This document shows positions 54,596-63,990 of a stretch of 64,000 nucleotides of DNA, piece after piece (the stretch's first letter is position 1; every line of letters begins with the position of its first letter). Source of the DNA: Desulfobacteraceae bacterium (GTDB lineage: Bacteria; Desulfobacterota; Desulfobacteria; Desulfobacterales; SURF-7); contig QZKS01000020.1 in assembly GCA_003599865.1 (NCBI GenBank), positions 62,001 through 126,000 on the forward strand, given 5' to 3'. The notes beneath the pieces are model-generated. The model was not told the DNA's origin and did no database searches. It was given only the letters and a program-made list of their open reading frames with translations. Both the position numbers and the translations under genes were made by a program.

Positions 54596-55573
54596 CTATT
54601 TTAAAGAAGCCGGGCGTTCGCCGTATCCCGGAACGCTGATCATGGGAGGCCTTTCATGATCTGCCGGCTGCCGGATATCCGGCTTGTAGGTATCGTTTTC
54701 GAGCTTATACTGAATCATCTCGTTGAACATCTCCTTTTTCTTTTCGATCAGCCCCAGCTTTTCAATCCGGTTCAGGAATGTTTTCAATATCACAAAGGCC
54801 ATTCTGCCAAGGGCCTTTGTGTCCTGATTGCGGTGAACCCTTTTTTCCAGATCCACCTGTGCCATCACATCCAGTCCCCATTTTTCATAAATATCCAGAA
54901 TCATGCTGGTTTCAATTCCATAGCCAATGGGAAACGGAATTTTTTCAAAAATATCCCGGTACCCCGCATATTCACCGGAAAGCGGCTGGAGGATCTGCGT
55001 CAGTTCCGGAAAATACAGCGAGAACAGCGGCCGGATCACCAGTTCCGTGACCCTTCCGCCGCCGGTTGCCCGCATCATATTCTTCCCGATCGCAATCGGT
55101 CTGTCGTAAAATGCTTTTGCATACCTGATTCTGTCTGAGAGGAGAAGCGGTCCGACCAGTGCATATACAAACCGGTGATGGATATTTTTAATATCGGCGT
55201 CCAGGTAAACAATAATATCCCCTTTGGTGATATACAAGGCCTTCCACAGGTTTTCCCCCTTGCCCTGAAAAACTTCCATATGGGGCAGAATATCCGATGC
55301 GCGATATACATCGGCGCCATATTCCCTGGCGATTTCCTCTGTTTTGTCGGTCGATCCGGAATCCACGACAACGATTTCATCCAGAAGGGGATATCGGGTC
55401 ATGAGTTCCGATTTCATGATGACAATTTCTTTGGCAATGGTTTTTTCCTCATTCAGGGTCGGCAGGCACAGGGATATGCGAAGATTCTTCTTTGCCTTCA
55501 CTTCCACCAGGTTACGGAGATCTTTGAAATCGGAATAATGAAAGGTGTTTCTTTCCAGCCAGTTTCTACTCAT
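54596..55573 (-). CDS. gpgS: Glucosyl-3-phosphoglycerate synthase
   Basis: GT-A glycosyltransferase (GT81-type) of 325 residues that joins glucose from a nucleotide sugar to 3-phosphoglycerate, first step to the compatible solute glucosylglycerate. LCLPTLNEEKTI near 35, GKGENLWKAL near 105, the DxD-type YLDADIKN and the characteristic GGGRVTELVIRPL near 174 fit the family. Its ATG overlaps the end of the M20-like gene, with GGAG at 6 bases. No phosphatase (GpgP) gene is in the cluster. Confidence 0.88.
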   Translation of the reverse strand: MSRNWLERNTFHYSDFKDLRNLVEVKAKKNLRISLCLPTLNEEKTIAKEIVIMKSELMTRYPLLDEIVVVDSGSTDKTEEIAREYGADVYRASDILPHMEVFQGKGENLWKALYITKGDIIVYLDADIKNIHHRFVYALVGPLLLSDRIRYAKAFYDRPIAIGKNMMRATGGGRVTELVIRPLFSLYFPELTQILQPLSGEYAGYRDIFEKIPFPIGYGIETSMILDIYEKWGLDVMAQVDLEKRVHRNQDTKALGRMAFVILKTFLNRIEKLGLIEKKKEMFNEMIQYKLENDTYKPDIRQPADHERPPMISVPGYGERPASLK

Positions 55574-56723
55574 CGCAAACTCCGCTGTCAATGGCCTTGA
55601 TGACCCCGACAATCTGAGCAATTCCCCGGTACATGGGTTCAATCTCCATCCAGGCGTTGGCGAGATGGTAATTATGCCCCCGGGAAACCCCCAATGTTAC
55701 AGCCGGAATCTGTTGCGATAGAAAAATGGAAAGTTCCGATCCGCTGGGCTCGGCGATTGGTTTCAGATCCAGCTTTTTCATGATTGCTACCGTGCTTTTC
55801 ACCAGAGGATGATTGAAATTCAAGGTGCCGGCATTGACGCTGCTGATGGTTTTCAGTTTCATATCCACCTGATATTCATGACTCAGGCCGTCTACAATAT
55901 CATTAATATCCCGGAATATGGTTTTCACCATCTGGTCTGAATCGCTCTGGATTTCAAACCCGAGCGTTCCTTCCAGGGCGATAATCCCATGCTTGAATCC
56001 ACCGGAGATCTTGCCGATGATGACACGGGCACGGGGCCGCTGGGGCAGACACAGGGTCAGGATGCGATTGATGACATCATTCAGGATCAGGATCGCATTG
56101 GGTTTAAATCGATATTCCACACCATCTTCCGCAGAAATCCGGCATTCCACCTCACATCGCCTGATTCCGTCCGAATAGTAATTCAGACGCCCCAGCTCGC
56201 CGCCCTCTACACATATGGCGCCCCGGATACGGGTTTTCCAAGCGCCCAGCAACCGGCGTATCCCCTGAAGATTGGCTTTGCCCAGGGAATGAATCAAACC
56301 GGCAATAACAATATCAGACTCAAAACGAAGTCCCAGTTTCCGGAAGATTTCCGGCAGGGAAATCAGAATGCCGATGCCCGCCGAATTATCCATGATTCCA
56401 GGGCCGTAAACAGCATCTTTGATGATCGTATAATTGTGATCCACTTCCTTATCAATGAACGTATCCAGATGGCCGACAACGAATATCGGCGGCTTTTTGT
56501 CACTGGTACCGCGAACCACGCCGATCGGATTCCGGAATTCATCCATGCTGCACTCATCCACCTGGGCATCCGCCATCCTCTCCTGAAAAATGTCTGCACG
56601 CCTGGCCTCATTAAACGTTTGGGAAGGCACCTGGCCGATCAGTACAATATTGGAAAGGATCGTTTCCTTGATGAATTTAATTTTTTCCACATAAGACGGG
56701 ATCTCCTCCAGATAACTTTCCAT
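55566..56723 (-). CDS. M20/M42-like protein lacking the catalytic Glu
   Basis: A 385-residue protein with the fold of zinc aminopeptidases. Metal ligands are recognisable: His/Asp in GHLDTF, Asp in GIMDNSAGIG, Glu in VEGGELG and His in HNYHLANAWME. But the segment that normally reads THEEVG is AGLIHSLGKANLQG, so the catalytic Glu is missing. The enzyme may be inactive as a peptidase or use another mechanism. It is coupled to gpgS. The ATG at 56723 is preferred; the frame opens at 56735. Confidence 0.75.
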   Translation of the reverse strand: MESYLEEIPSYVEKIKFIKETILSNIVLIGQVPSQTFNEARRADIFQERMADAQVDECSMDEFRNPIGVVRGTSDKKPPIFVVGHLDTFIDKEVDHNYTIIKDAVYGPGIMDNSAGIGILISLPEIFRKLGLRFESDIVIAGLIHSLGKANLQGIRRLLGAWKTRIRGAICVEGGELGRLNYYSDGIRRCEVECRISAEDGVEYRFKPNAILILNDVINRILTLCLPQRPRARVIIGKISGGFKHGIIALEGTLGFEIQSDSDQMVKTIFRDINDIVDGLSHEYQVDMKLKTISSVNAGTLNFNHPLVKSTVAIMKKLDLKPIAEPSGSELSIFLSQQIPAVTLGVSRGHNYHLANAWMEIEPMYRGIAQIVGVIKAIDSGVCDE

Positions 56724-57114
56724 GATAATCCCCACAGATTGACCAAGCGTTAAGATTGACGACCGGCTGTCGGAAATGATAATCCTGAAAAAATGAATTC
56801 ATGAAATGTCGCATATCACCATGCAACTTCCGCGAAAGGTGTCAAATGATATAACAAAATGAATATCCGCGTCAATACCTCTTTGCCCTGATACGGCAAG
56901 CGGTTGTGACCCGGGCCCAACCGGATCCTGTGCCGAAAACGGGAACCAGGAAGATGGTCTGAAAACGGTAAAATTTTATACAACCCGTTCATATCTATTT
57001 GGATACTATCTTGCGACAACAATGACCCGGAATTTGCGGTTGAATTTCCGGGAGAACTTCACTATCATGTCGCATCTTGTTCATCCGTTTAGCATCCAAT
57101 ATCGAGGGTACAGA
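56724..57114. other. Divergent intergenic region, nothing recognised
   Basis: These 391 bases lie between the M20-like gene and the small protein gene at 57115. I see no gene, strong promoter or long inverted repeat. The end of the region contains GAGGG, the ribosome-binding site of the next gene. Confidence 0.5.
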
Positions 57115-57351
57115 ATGACCGAAATCAGAATGCATGGAGAAATGCGAACGGACTATGACTGCGAAGTTACCGGCCTTCCTGCGGAACGATGGGGAGAGGC
57201 TGTTTTTAAACTGGGAGATGAGGATCTTGTAGTTGAGGTCAGTATTGAAAAAAATGTCATCGTTGCCATCATGGCCGGTGATGATGCGGTCTGGAAGGGA
57301 ACACTGGCCGGCTTGAAAGAACTGCTGAAAAGCCAAATTCAGAAAAAATAG
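57115..57351 (+). CDS. Small hypothetical protein
   Basis: A 78-residue acidic soluble protein with no recognisable family. It begins MTEIRMHGEMRTDYDC and ends in a helix KGTLAGLKELLKSQIQKK. The start at 57115 follows GAGGGTACAGA; the frame extends back to 57022 without a good site. It precedes the PilZ gene by 55 bases on the same strand and may share its transcript. Confidence 0.55.
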   Translation: MTEIRMHGEMRTDYDCEVTGLPAERWGEAVFKLGDEDLVVEVSIEKNVIVAIMAGDDAVWKGTLAGLKELLKSQIQKK

Positions 57352-57406
57352 CCTGCCGAAGGCTCTTTTAGATAACCTCATCCGGACCATGCAGAGGAAA
57401 CCACCA

Positions 57407-57931
57407 ATGAATCAAAAAATAAAGCCTGCCCATCGAAGAAAATGGAAACGGTTTACCATCCAGAGCGGTGCACTGGTTATCCTTCAGAAACCCAGGCTGA
57501 TGGGCATTCTGGGACAAGCAAAGATCAAATTCGGACCGATTGTGAACATCAGCATGGGAGGCCTGGCCGTCCAGTATATTGAGAATAAAAACCGGATGAA
57601 AAACTATACCGAATTATCCATTGCCACTCCGGCCAAAAAACAGATACTGGACCGGATTTCCTTTGAGGTTATTGCCGATTTTCCCGTTGCCGCGCTTCCG
57701 GACGGTAAAAAAATCCGGAACCGATGTGTCAAATTCCACCAGATGACTTCCTACCATACCTTTCAGCTCGATGACTTCATACGCGAATTCTCGACCAGTT
57801 ATATTATGGATCGACGCAGCGGCGAAGAACGTCGCAAGTTTGATGACCCCCGCTATCAGGATCCGGCATGGAGCAGAAAGCATGAAAAAAGGAGCGGACT
57901 GGACAGGCGCGCATATCCGGTTATCCTGTAA
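57407..57931 (+). CDS. PilZ-domain protein
   Basis: A likely cyclic di-GMP receptor of 174 residues. The motif RRKWKRF (about 10-16) and the NISMGGLAV segment (about 48-56) are the two c-di-GMP-contacting parts of PilZ domains; the Arg-rich motif is of the RxxxR type. The C-terminal RRSGEERR and KRSGLDRR repeats are common in PilZ proteins of this group. The ATG at 57407 follows GAGG; MQRKPP at 57389 is an alternative. Confidence 0.8.
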   Translation: MNQKIKPAHRRKWKRFTIQSGALVILQKPRLMGILGQAKIKFGPIVNISMGGLAVQYIENKNRMKNYTELSIATPAKKQILDRISFEVIADFPVAALPDGKKIRNRCVKFHQMTSYHTFQLDDFIREFSTSYIMDRRSGEERRKFDDPRYQDPAWSRKHEKRSGLDRRAYPVIL

Positions 57932-57962
57932 AGACGATCATCATTTCTTCCGGTTATTCTTA

Positions 57963-57991
57963 TTGACAGCCGACAACCTTTTCCTTATAGC
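57963..57991 (+). promoter_or_regulatory. Sigma-70-type promoter of the methyltransferase/GT9 operon
   Basis: TTGACA at 57963-57968, a 17-base spacer and TATAGC at 57986-57991. The transcript would start about 95 bases before the gene at 58088. Confidence 0.55.
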
Positions 57992-58087
57992 TTGTTGCAA
58001 CAGGATTTCCCGGTTACATAACTAATAATTAAGGAAATTCTGAAGGTTATCATTATATCACAGGATATCGAAAAGGAAACGCTCACC

Positions 58088-58825
58088 ATGTTCAAAAAGA
58101 AGACGGAAAAAAAAGAAATGGCCTTCGGGAAAATCCCGGCTTATTGCCGATATGAACTGTTCATGGAACGGTATAGAAGTGGTGCGGAATTTATCGAAAA
58201 ATATTCGATCCGCATCAAAGGGAAAAATCGCAAGGTGCTGGACGTAGGATGCGGTGAAGGATATATGAAGTACTTTTTTGATGAATCACCGGATTTGGAA
58301 TGGCATGGTGTCGAGCAATGGGATGAAAGAAGAGAATTATGCAAAACATTGGGATACCGGGTTTACAACCTGGACATCAATACAGAGTCTCTGCCTTTTG
58401 AAAGCGGAACCTTTGACATTGTCATCGCCAGTCATGTGATCGAGCATCTCTCCGACATGACATTCGCGCTCCGGGAAATGGACCGGATCCTGAAGCCCGG
58501 CGGGCTCATCCTGATTGCCGTACCGACCAAGCTTCCTCCGTTCCCGTTCCTGATCAACCTGTATTTCAAGTTCAAAAATTTCCGGATCGGTGAAACCCAG
58601 AATGCCTTTTCCGTATGGTCGATTCAATCCCGAATGAAGGAGATCCTGGGAGCATCAAAATATGTGACCATTGATATCCGGGGATTCCGGGTCTTTTCCG
58701 CACGGAAACGCATGAATCTGGAGAACAGCAGGCTTTTTTACAAGGTCAGTACATGGTTCGGCCGGGTCTGTCCTGCGATCACGCCGGAAATCAACCTGAT
58801 CATGCGAAAAGTCCGTGATGAGTGA
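58088..58825 (+). CDS. Class I SAM-dependent methyltransferase
   Basis: A 245-residue enzyme with the SAM-binding motif VLDVGCGEG near 48 and acidic motif; FDIVIASHVIEHL near 109 is the motif IV region of UbiE/COQ5-like enzymes. The acceptor is unknown. The gene overlaps the GT9 gene by 8 bases, so the two probably act in one envelope-glycan pathway. Confidence 0.85.
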   Translation: MFKKKTEKKEMAFGKIPAYCRYELFMERYRSGAEFIEKYSIRIKGKNRKVLDVGCGEGYMKYFFDESPDLEWHGVEQWDERRELCKTLGYRVYNLDINTESLPFESGTFDIVIASHVIEHLSDMTFALREMDRILKPGGLILIAVPTKLPPFPFLINLYFKFKNFRIGETQNAFSVWSIQSRMKEILGASKYVTIDIRGFRVFSARKRMNLENSRLFYKVSTWFGRVCPAITPEINLIMRKVRDE

Positions 58826-59822
58826 TGATCACCCTTTGGATATTCTTATCATCAAACTGGGCGCCTTGGGGGATGTCATCAACACGCTTCCCCTGGCTGT
58901 CCGGCTGAAAAGCCGGCTGCAGGCAAAAATCCACTGGCTGGTTGCCCCGCTGAGTTATCCGATCATGTCCAGACATCCTGCCGTGGACCACACCATTCTG
59001 TTTGACAAAACAAACTGGAAATCCTCCCTCCCGGATGTCAAAAGACAAATCCGGTCCCGGCGGTTTGACCTGGTTCTGGACTTGCAGCGAATCCTCAAAT
59101 CAGGTGCGTTGTGCATGTTCGCCAATGGCCGGAGACGTATCGGTTTTGATCGAAAACGATGCAAGGAAATGACATGGCTCTTTCCGTTTGAACGAATCCC
59201 CGCCGCGGACCCTTCCTCCCATATGCTGTTGCAGTATCTGGAATTTGCCGATTATCTGGGGATCCGGGAAACCCGGGTCGAATGGGGACTTTCCGGATCA
59301 TTGGTTCGCCCGGCCTTTCTCCCTGCCCCCTATGTTGTGCTGAACATCGGCGCCACAAAGCCTGCCAACAAGTGGACCATTCCCGGCTTTTCATCCCTTG
59401 CGGAGCAGATTGAAAGCCGGTTCCGGTTGTCATGTGTGATGACCGGCGGAAGGGAAGACATGGAGATGGCCCGGCAGATTGAAGACCGGTCCGCCGCCGG
59501 TCTCACCAATTTGGCCGGCCGGACAACCCTGGATGAACTCAAGGATGTCCTTCAACACGCCGAGGCTGTCATTACCTGCGATACCGGGCCGATGCATCTG
59601 GCGGTTGCGCTGGGAAAAAAGGTGGTCGCCCTGTTCGGACCGTCCGACCATCAGCGGACAGGCCCCTTTCGCGGGCACGTAATCCGGAAAGCCGTTCACT
59701 GCGCACCCTGCAACCGGAAAACATGCGAAAATCCAATCTGCATGAACCGGATCACTCCGGAGGATGTCATGAAACATCTGACCCTTGTCCTGGACCATAT
59801 TACGGTTCGGGAGGGATTGTGA
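58818..59822 (+). CDS. Glycosyltransferase family 9 (heptosyltransferase-like)
   Basis: Likely adds a heptose or similar sugar to lipopolysaccharide core. In 334 residues: [16 protein letters not shown] near 9 (typical of GT9), [19 protein letters not shown] near 175, and [20 protein letters not shown] near 253 with the donor-binding region. It overlaps the methyltransferase gene at its start and the convergent CoA-transferase gene at its end by 23 bases. Confidence 0.88.
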   Translation: MSDDHPLDILIIKLGALGDVINTLPLAVRLKSRLQAKIHWLVAPLSYPIMSRHPAVDHTILFDKTNWKSSLPDVKRQIRSRRFDLVLDLQRILKSGALCMFANGRRRIGFDRKRCKEMTWLFPFERIPAADPSSHMLLQYLEFADYLGIRETRVEWGLSGSLVRPAFLPAPYVVLNIGATKPANKWTIPGFSSLAEQIESRFRLSCVMTGGREDMEMARQIEDRSAAGLTNLAGRTTLDELKDVLQHAEAVITCDTGPMHLAVALGKKVVALFGPSDHQRTGPFRGHVIRKAVHCAPCNRKTCENPICMNRITPEDVMKHLTLVLDHITVREGL

Positions 59823-61824
59823 ACCGGCGGATCGCCGTGCGTGCTTCTTCTTTGCTTTCATAGATATGCGGAGAGAGGTTTCTCCGTTGCAGCGCATCTC
59901 CTATTTTCATCCGTAGAAACGCACTCGTGGTATACCGCGTGACCGCATGATAATATCGGCTCACCAGTTGTTTGACCATATCGGTGTAGTCATCCACCAG
60001 ATCCGGCAGTATGGTAAAATGATCATAATTCACAATGGTGTATACTTTTCTGCCGACAGGTGTCAGGATTTTTTCCACCGCATCCCTGATATTTTCGATA
60101 TCATCATGGGTTTTGACGGAATACCCCTCAAAGTTGACAAAAAACAGGTTTTCGCCTGGATCATACCAGAGCCGGTCTTCCAGCGATATGGACAAAAGAT
60201 CCTCCCGAAGCCCCATGATATCCTGCTGAAAAATCCGCCCGTCCATTTGACGGATGGGGTCATCCATCAGGGGTGTAAATGACAGGTGGGCCAGGACATC
60301 CTTTTCAAGATCAATTCCCGGTGCAATCTCCACCAGCTTCATTCCTTCTCCGGTCAATGAAAAAACACATCTCTCGGTGATATACAGAACCGGCTGTTTT
60401 TTTTGTATTGCATACCGGCCGCTGAAGGTGACATGCTCGACCTGATCCACAAATTTCCGGACCCGGCCTTCCTGCAGAATGCGGAGATGGCCGTCCTCCA
60501 CCTGTATTTTCAACCCGCCGGCTGTAAAGGTACCCACAAAAACCACTTTCTGGGCATTCTGGCTGATGTTGATAAAGCCGCCGGCACCGGCCAGTCTGGG
60601 TCCGAACTTGCTGACATTCAGATTGCCGTATTGATCTGCCTGGGCCAGACCCAGAAAGGCTATGTCCAGACCGCCGCCATCATAAAAATCAAACTGGGAC
60701 GGCTGGTCAATGACCGCATCGGTATTGACGGCCGCGCCAAAATTCAGACCGCCTGCCGGCAGACCGCCGATCACACCCGGCTCTGCGGTCAGCGTGATCA
60801 GTTCCAGGATCTTTTCCTCGTTGGCAATGCCGGCGATCCCCTCGGGCATGCCAATCCCCAGGTTGACGACACTGTTCGGAACCAGTTCAAAGGCCGCCCT
60901 TCTGGCGATAATTTTTCTCTCCCCCATTCCCATGACAGGAATGGACTGCATGGGAATTTTGATTTCAGCGCTGAAAGCCGGATTATACACTTCGGCAAAG
61001 GTCTGATGATGGTTTTCGGGCCGGGACACGACAACGCAGTCCACCATAATCCCCGGTATCTTCACCTGCCTTGCGTTCAGGGTTCCCCGTTCGGCAATCC
61101 GTTCCACCTGCACAATCACAAAACCATTGGAGTTTCCGGCCGCCGTCGCAATGGCAAGAGACTCCAGGGTCAGCGCCTCTTTTTCCATGGTGATATTACC
61201 GTCCGGATCCGCCGTGGTTCCCCTGAGGATGGCGACATGGATCGGAAAGGTCTTATAAGCCAGGTACTCCTTTCCGTCAAACATCATCAGCTCAACCAGA
61301 TCTTCCGTTGTCCCGGTATTGATTCTTCCGCCATCCATCCGCGGATCGACAAAAGTGCCAAGCCCGACCGTCGTGATGGTTCGCGGCCTGCCGGCGGCAA
61401 TGTCGCGGTACATATGGGAAATAACGCCCTGGGGGAAGTTGTAGGCTTCGATCCTGTTTTCCATGGCAAGCTTCTGGAGTTTGGGCACCAGCCCCCAGTG
61501 GCCGCCGATCACCCGCCGGACAAGCCCTTCATGCCCCAGATGGTTCAGGCCTCGTTCTGCACCATCTCCCTGACCCGCAGCATAGAGGAGTGTCAGGTTT
61601 TTCGGCCGGTTGTTCTGTAAAAAACCCGATTCCAGAGCCATGGCGATCTCTTCCGCAAATCCGATCCCCACAAACCCGCCGGTTGCAATGGTATCGCCAT
61701 CCCGGATGACCTGAACAGCTTCCTGCGCAGTGACGATCTTCCCTTTCCGGATTTGCGCCGGGGGGAAGTCGGAAAGCATGGGATGACCGCTGTCCTGAAA
61801 GGTCGAGACTTTTGGATTTGTCAT
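59800..61824 (-). CDS. Acyl-CoA:carboxylate CoA-transferase with C-terminal extension
   Basis: A family I CoA-transferase of 674 residues with alpha and beta halves fused, resembling propionate CoA-transferase. The catalytic Glu348 lies in [10 protein letters not shown], and [10 protein letters not shown] near 322 and [11 protein letters not shown] near 49 mark the two halves. A tail of about 140 residues (from about 530), with a run like [20 protein letters not shown], is extra compared with the core family. It begins 17 bases after the end of apt on the same strand. GGGAGATATGCG precedes the start. Confidence 0.88.
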   Translation of the reverse strand: MTNPKVSTFQDSGHPMLSDFPPAQIRKGKIVTAQEAVQVIRDGDTIATGGFVGIGFAEEIAMALESGFLQNNRPKNLTLLYAAGQGDGAERGLNHLGHEGLVRRVIGGHWGLVPKLQKLAMENRIEAYNFPQGVISHMYRDIAAGRPRTITTVGLGTFVDPRMDGGRINTGTTEDLVELMMFDGKEYLAYKTFPIHVAILRGTTADPDGNITMEKEALTLESLAIATAAGNSNGFVIVQVERIAERGTLNARQVKIPGIMVDCVVVSRPENHHQTFAEVYNPAFSAEIKIPMQSIPVMGMGERKIIARRAAFELVPNSVVNLGIGMPEGIAGIANEEKILELITLTAEPGVIGGLPAGGLNFGAAVNTDAVIDQPSQFDFYDGGGLDIAFLGLAQADQYGNLNVSKFGPRLAGAGGFINISQNAQKVVFVGTFTAGGLKIQVEDGHLRILQEGRVRKFVDQVEHVTFSGRYAIQKKQPVLYITERCVFSLTGEGMKLVEIAPGIDLEKDVLAHLSFTPLMDDPIRQMDGRIFQQDIMGLREDLLSISLEDRLWYDPGENLFFVNFEGYSVKTHDDIENIRDAVEKILTPVGRKVYTIVNYDHFTILPDLVDDYTDMVKQLVSRYYHAVTRYTTSAFLRMKIGDALQRRNLSPHIYESKEEARTAIRRFTIPPEP

Positions 61825-61841
61825 CGCATATCTCCCAAACC

Positions 61842-62363
61842 CTATTCTCCTTCAAACTCGGTCAGACAAAATATTTTATGGTTTCCAATTTTCTGCCGGC
61901 CCTTCAGGTCCGGCAGTTCAATCACGAATGCCAGCTCAACGATCTCTCCGCCCAGTTTCTCAACCAGTTCGATCGCTGCAGAAATGGTGCCGCCGGTTGC
62001 GATCAGATCGTCCATGATCACGACCTTTTCACCCGGCAAAATCGCGTCTTCATGCATCTCAACCATATTCTCCCCATACTCCAGGGTATAAGCCGCCCCG
62101 ATGGTTTTATACGGGAGTTTCCCTTTTTTCCGTACCGGAACAAAACCGATTCCCATTTTATATGCAAGGACCGCCCCGAATATAAATCCCCTTGCATCGA
62201 TCCCGACGATCTTGTCAATGGGCATATCCCTGTACCGATCGTAAAAAGCATCGCATGCCTCTCTCAGTCCTTCCGGATCCATGGTCAGTGTTGTAATGTC
62301 CCGGAACATGACGCCTTCAATCGGCCAGTTGGGAACCGTTCTGATTTTTTCCTTCAGATTCAT
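61842..62363 (-). CDS. apt: Adenine phosphoribosyltransferase
   Basis: Salvages adenine to AMP using PRPP. The 173 residues start with the family signature [18 protein letters not shown] (about 7-24), and have [10 protein letters not shown] near 54 and the PRPP motif [13 protein letters not shown] near 113-125. Its ATG overlaps the mtnP stop by four bases. Since MtnP releases adenine, the pair makes a natural salvage unit. Confidence 0.95.
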   Translation of the reverse strand: MNLKEKIRTVPNWPIEGVMFRDITTLTMDPEGLREACDAFYDRYRDMPIDKIVGIDARGFIFGAVLAYKMGIGFVPVRKKGKLPYKTIGAAYTLEYGENMVEMHEDAILPGEKVVIMDDLIATGGTISAAIELVEKLGGEIVELAFVIELPDLKGRQKIGNHKIFCLTEFEGE

Positions 62364-63115
62364 TTTGCTTCTCCTATTTTGGGAATCACGTTGATCAGCA
62401 GATCTTTTACGCTGTCGGCATTATGGTGAAACACGGCAAGGATTTCATCCCAGGAAACAGGGGCTTCGTCCTCCTTCCAGCAATCATAATCCGTTGACAT
62501 GGCAACTGCCGCATAGGGTATGCCGGCCTCGTTTGCCAGAGCCGCCTCCGGCGCCACAGACATATTGATCACATCCGCTCCCCAGACACGGAACATTCTG
62601 GATTCCGCCCGGGTTGAAAATCGTGGCCCTTCAATGGTAATAACCGTTCCGCCATGATGGGAGTTCAGACCGATCTCTACGGCTGTTTCATGCAGAAGAT
62701 TGCGAAGGCTTTTATCAAACGGCTCTGCCATGCCCGTATGCTTTGCCCCATGCTCAAAAGAATCGAAAAAAGTGGTTTTCCGGTGTTTGGTAAAATCAAT
62801 AAACTGATCCACAATCACAAAATCTCCACGGCCGATTTCCTTTCTCAGGCTGCCGCATGCGGTTGTGGCCAGGATATGCGTTACCTTCCGATCCTTCAGG
62901 GACTGTATATTGGCCCGATAGTTCACCTGGCTAGGGCTGAGCTGATGATTTCTGCCATGCCTGGCCAGCAGGACAACCTCCACTCCGCTGATCCTGCCGA
63001 CAGTCAATGGGGAAGACGGTTTCCCGAATATCGTATCCGTTTCCATCTCCTGAGGCTGCTCCAGGATATTCGGATCATCCAGTCCTGACCCGCCGATAAT
63101 GCCTACTTTTATCAT
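62360..63115 (-). CDS. mtnP: S-methyl-5'-thioadenosine phosphorylase
   Basis: Splits methylthioadenosine with phosphate into adenine and methylthioribose-1-phosphate in methionine salvage. In 251 residues: GIIGGSGLDD at 5-14, RHGRNHQLSPSQVNYRANI near 52, and NMSVAPEAALANEAGIPYAA near 185. The start at 63115 follows AAGGAG at 6 bases. The sequence does not separate MTA from other purine substrates with certainty. Confidence 0.9.
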   Translation of the reverse strand: MIKVGIIGGSGLDDPNILEQPQEMETDTIFGKPSSPLTVGRISGVEVVLLARHGRNHQLSPSQVNYRANIQSLKDRKVTHILATTACGSLRKEIGRGDFVIVDQFIDFTKHRKTTFFDSFEHGAKHTGMAEPFDKSLRNLLHETAVEIGLNSHHGGTVITIEGPRFSTRAESRMFRVWGADVINMSVAPEAALANEAGIPYAAVAMSTDYDCWKEDEAPVSWDEILAVFHHNADSVKDLLINVIPKIGEAK

Positions 63116-63254
63116 GTATTTCTCCTTATCCATAATCTGAAGTCAGCTTTTTTTCAGACACGGTTCATTTGTTCTTCCAGACACCATATTTGCTGATTCT
63201 TGTCAAGAACCAGACAGACAATCCGGATCGGAATAAAAAACAGCATCTTTTTTC

Positions 63255-63315
63255 TTGACAAACAAAACATGATCATTCATTAAACTGGACAAGCGTCCAA
63301 ACTGGACGCTTGTCC
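63255..63315 (+). promoter_or_regulatory. Promoter and operator of the TetR gene
   Basis: TTGACA at 63255-63260 with a 17-base spacer to CATTAA at 63278-63283. GGACAAGCGTCC (63287-63298) and GGACGCTTGTCC (63304-63315) form a perfect 12-bp inverted repeat with a five-base spacer just downstream, about where transcription would start. This is a classic TetR repressor layout. Confidence 0.75.
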
Positions 63316-63334
63316 AAATATAGGGAGCATATCC

Positions 63335-63946
63335 ATGAAACCTGATTCCCATGACATTCATGATGGTAAAATGATCCAAATCCTGGAGGCCATCCGGACA
63401 GTGCTGGCCCGTAAGGGAATGATGTCCGCCACGATATCGGAAATTGCCAATGAAGCAGGCGTCAGTCGCGGACTGCTCCATTATTATTTCAAAGACAAGG
63501 ACGACATGGTTGCCCAGGCATTTCAGGTTGGAATGGAAACATATCAGGCCGATGTCCGGGAAATCTTTGAAACCGCCGAATCCGCCTCAGAGCTGGCGAA
63601 AAATCTCTGCCGTGCCTTGCGGGAAATCCTGATCCATGATCCGGACTTTTTCCGACTCCTTTTCGAACGCTGGGGCATGGCACGGCGCGGTCCCAAAATG
63701 GCCGGCGAACTGACCGAATACCACCGCATGTTCCGCGATATGATACGCGAAGGAATGGAAAAACTTATCAAACGCGGGGTGATCCAGCCCCGGACGCCGC
63801 TGGAAGGGATGGTGGTTTTATTAACCGGTATTGTTGACGGTCTGGGTATGCAGCTTGTTCTGGAGCCGGACATCGCCGACAACGCGACAATCTGGAAAAC
63901 GACGGAAACCGTTGTCCGGCAGATGCTGGAAGGCAATGCCGGATAA
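63335..63946 (+). CDS. TetR/AcrR-family regulator
   Basis: A 203-residue repressor. The N-terminal HTH (about 15-62) contains ATISEIANEAGVSRGLLHYY and FKDKDDMV, the TetR signature; the C-terminal ligand domain is helical and of unknown specificity. The start follows GGGAG at 7 bases. Upstream is a perfect 12-bp operator. It diverges from mtnP and is followed by another gene just outside the window. Confidence 0.92.
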   Translation: MKPDSHDIHDGKMIQILEAIRTVLARKGMMSATISEIANEAGVSRGLLHYYFKDKDDMVAQAFQVGMETYQADVREIFETAESASELAKNLCRALREILIHDPDFFRLLFERWGMARRGPKMAGELTEYHRMFRDMIREGMEKLIKRGVIQPRTPLEGMVVLLTGIVDGLGMQLVLEPDIADNATIWKTTETVVRQMLEGNAG

Positions 63947-63990
63947 ACCCAAGTGCCGGCATGAACAGCAAGGTAAGGCAAACATAAAAT

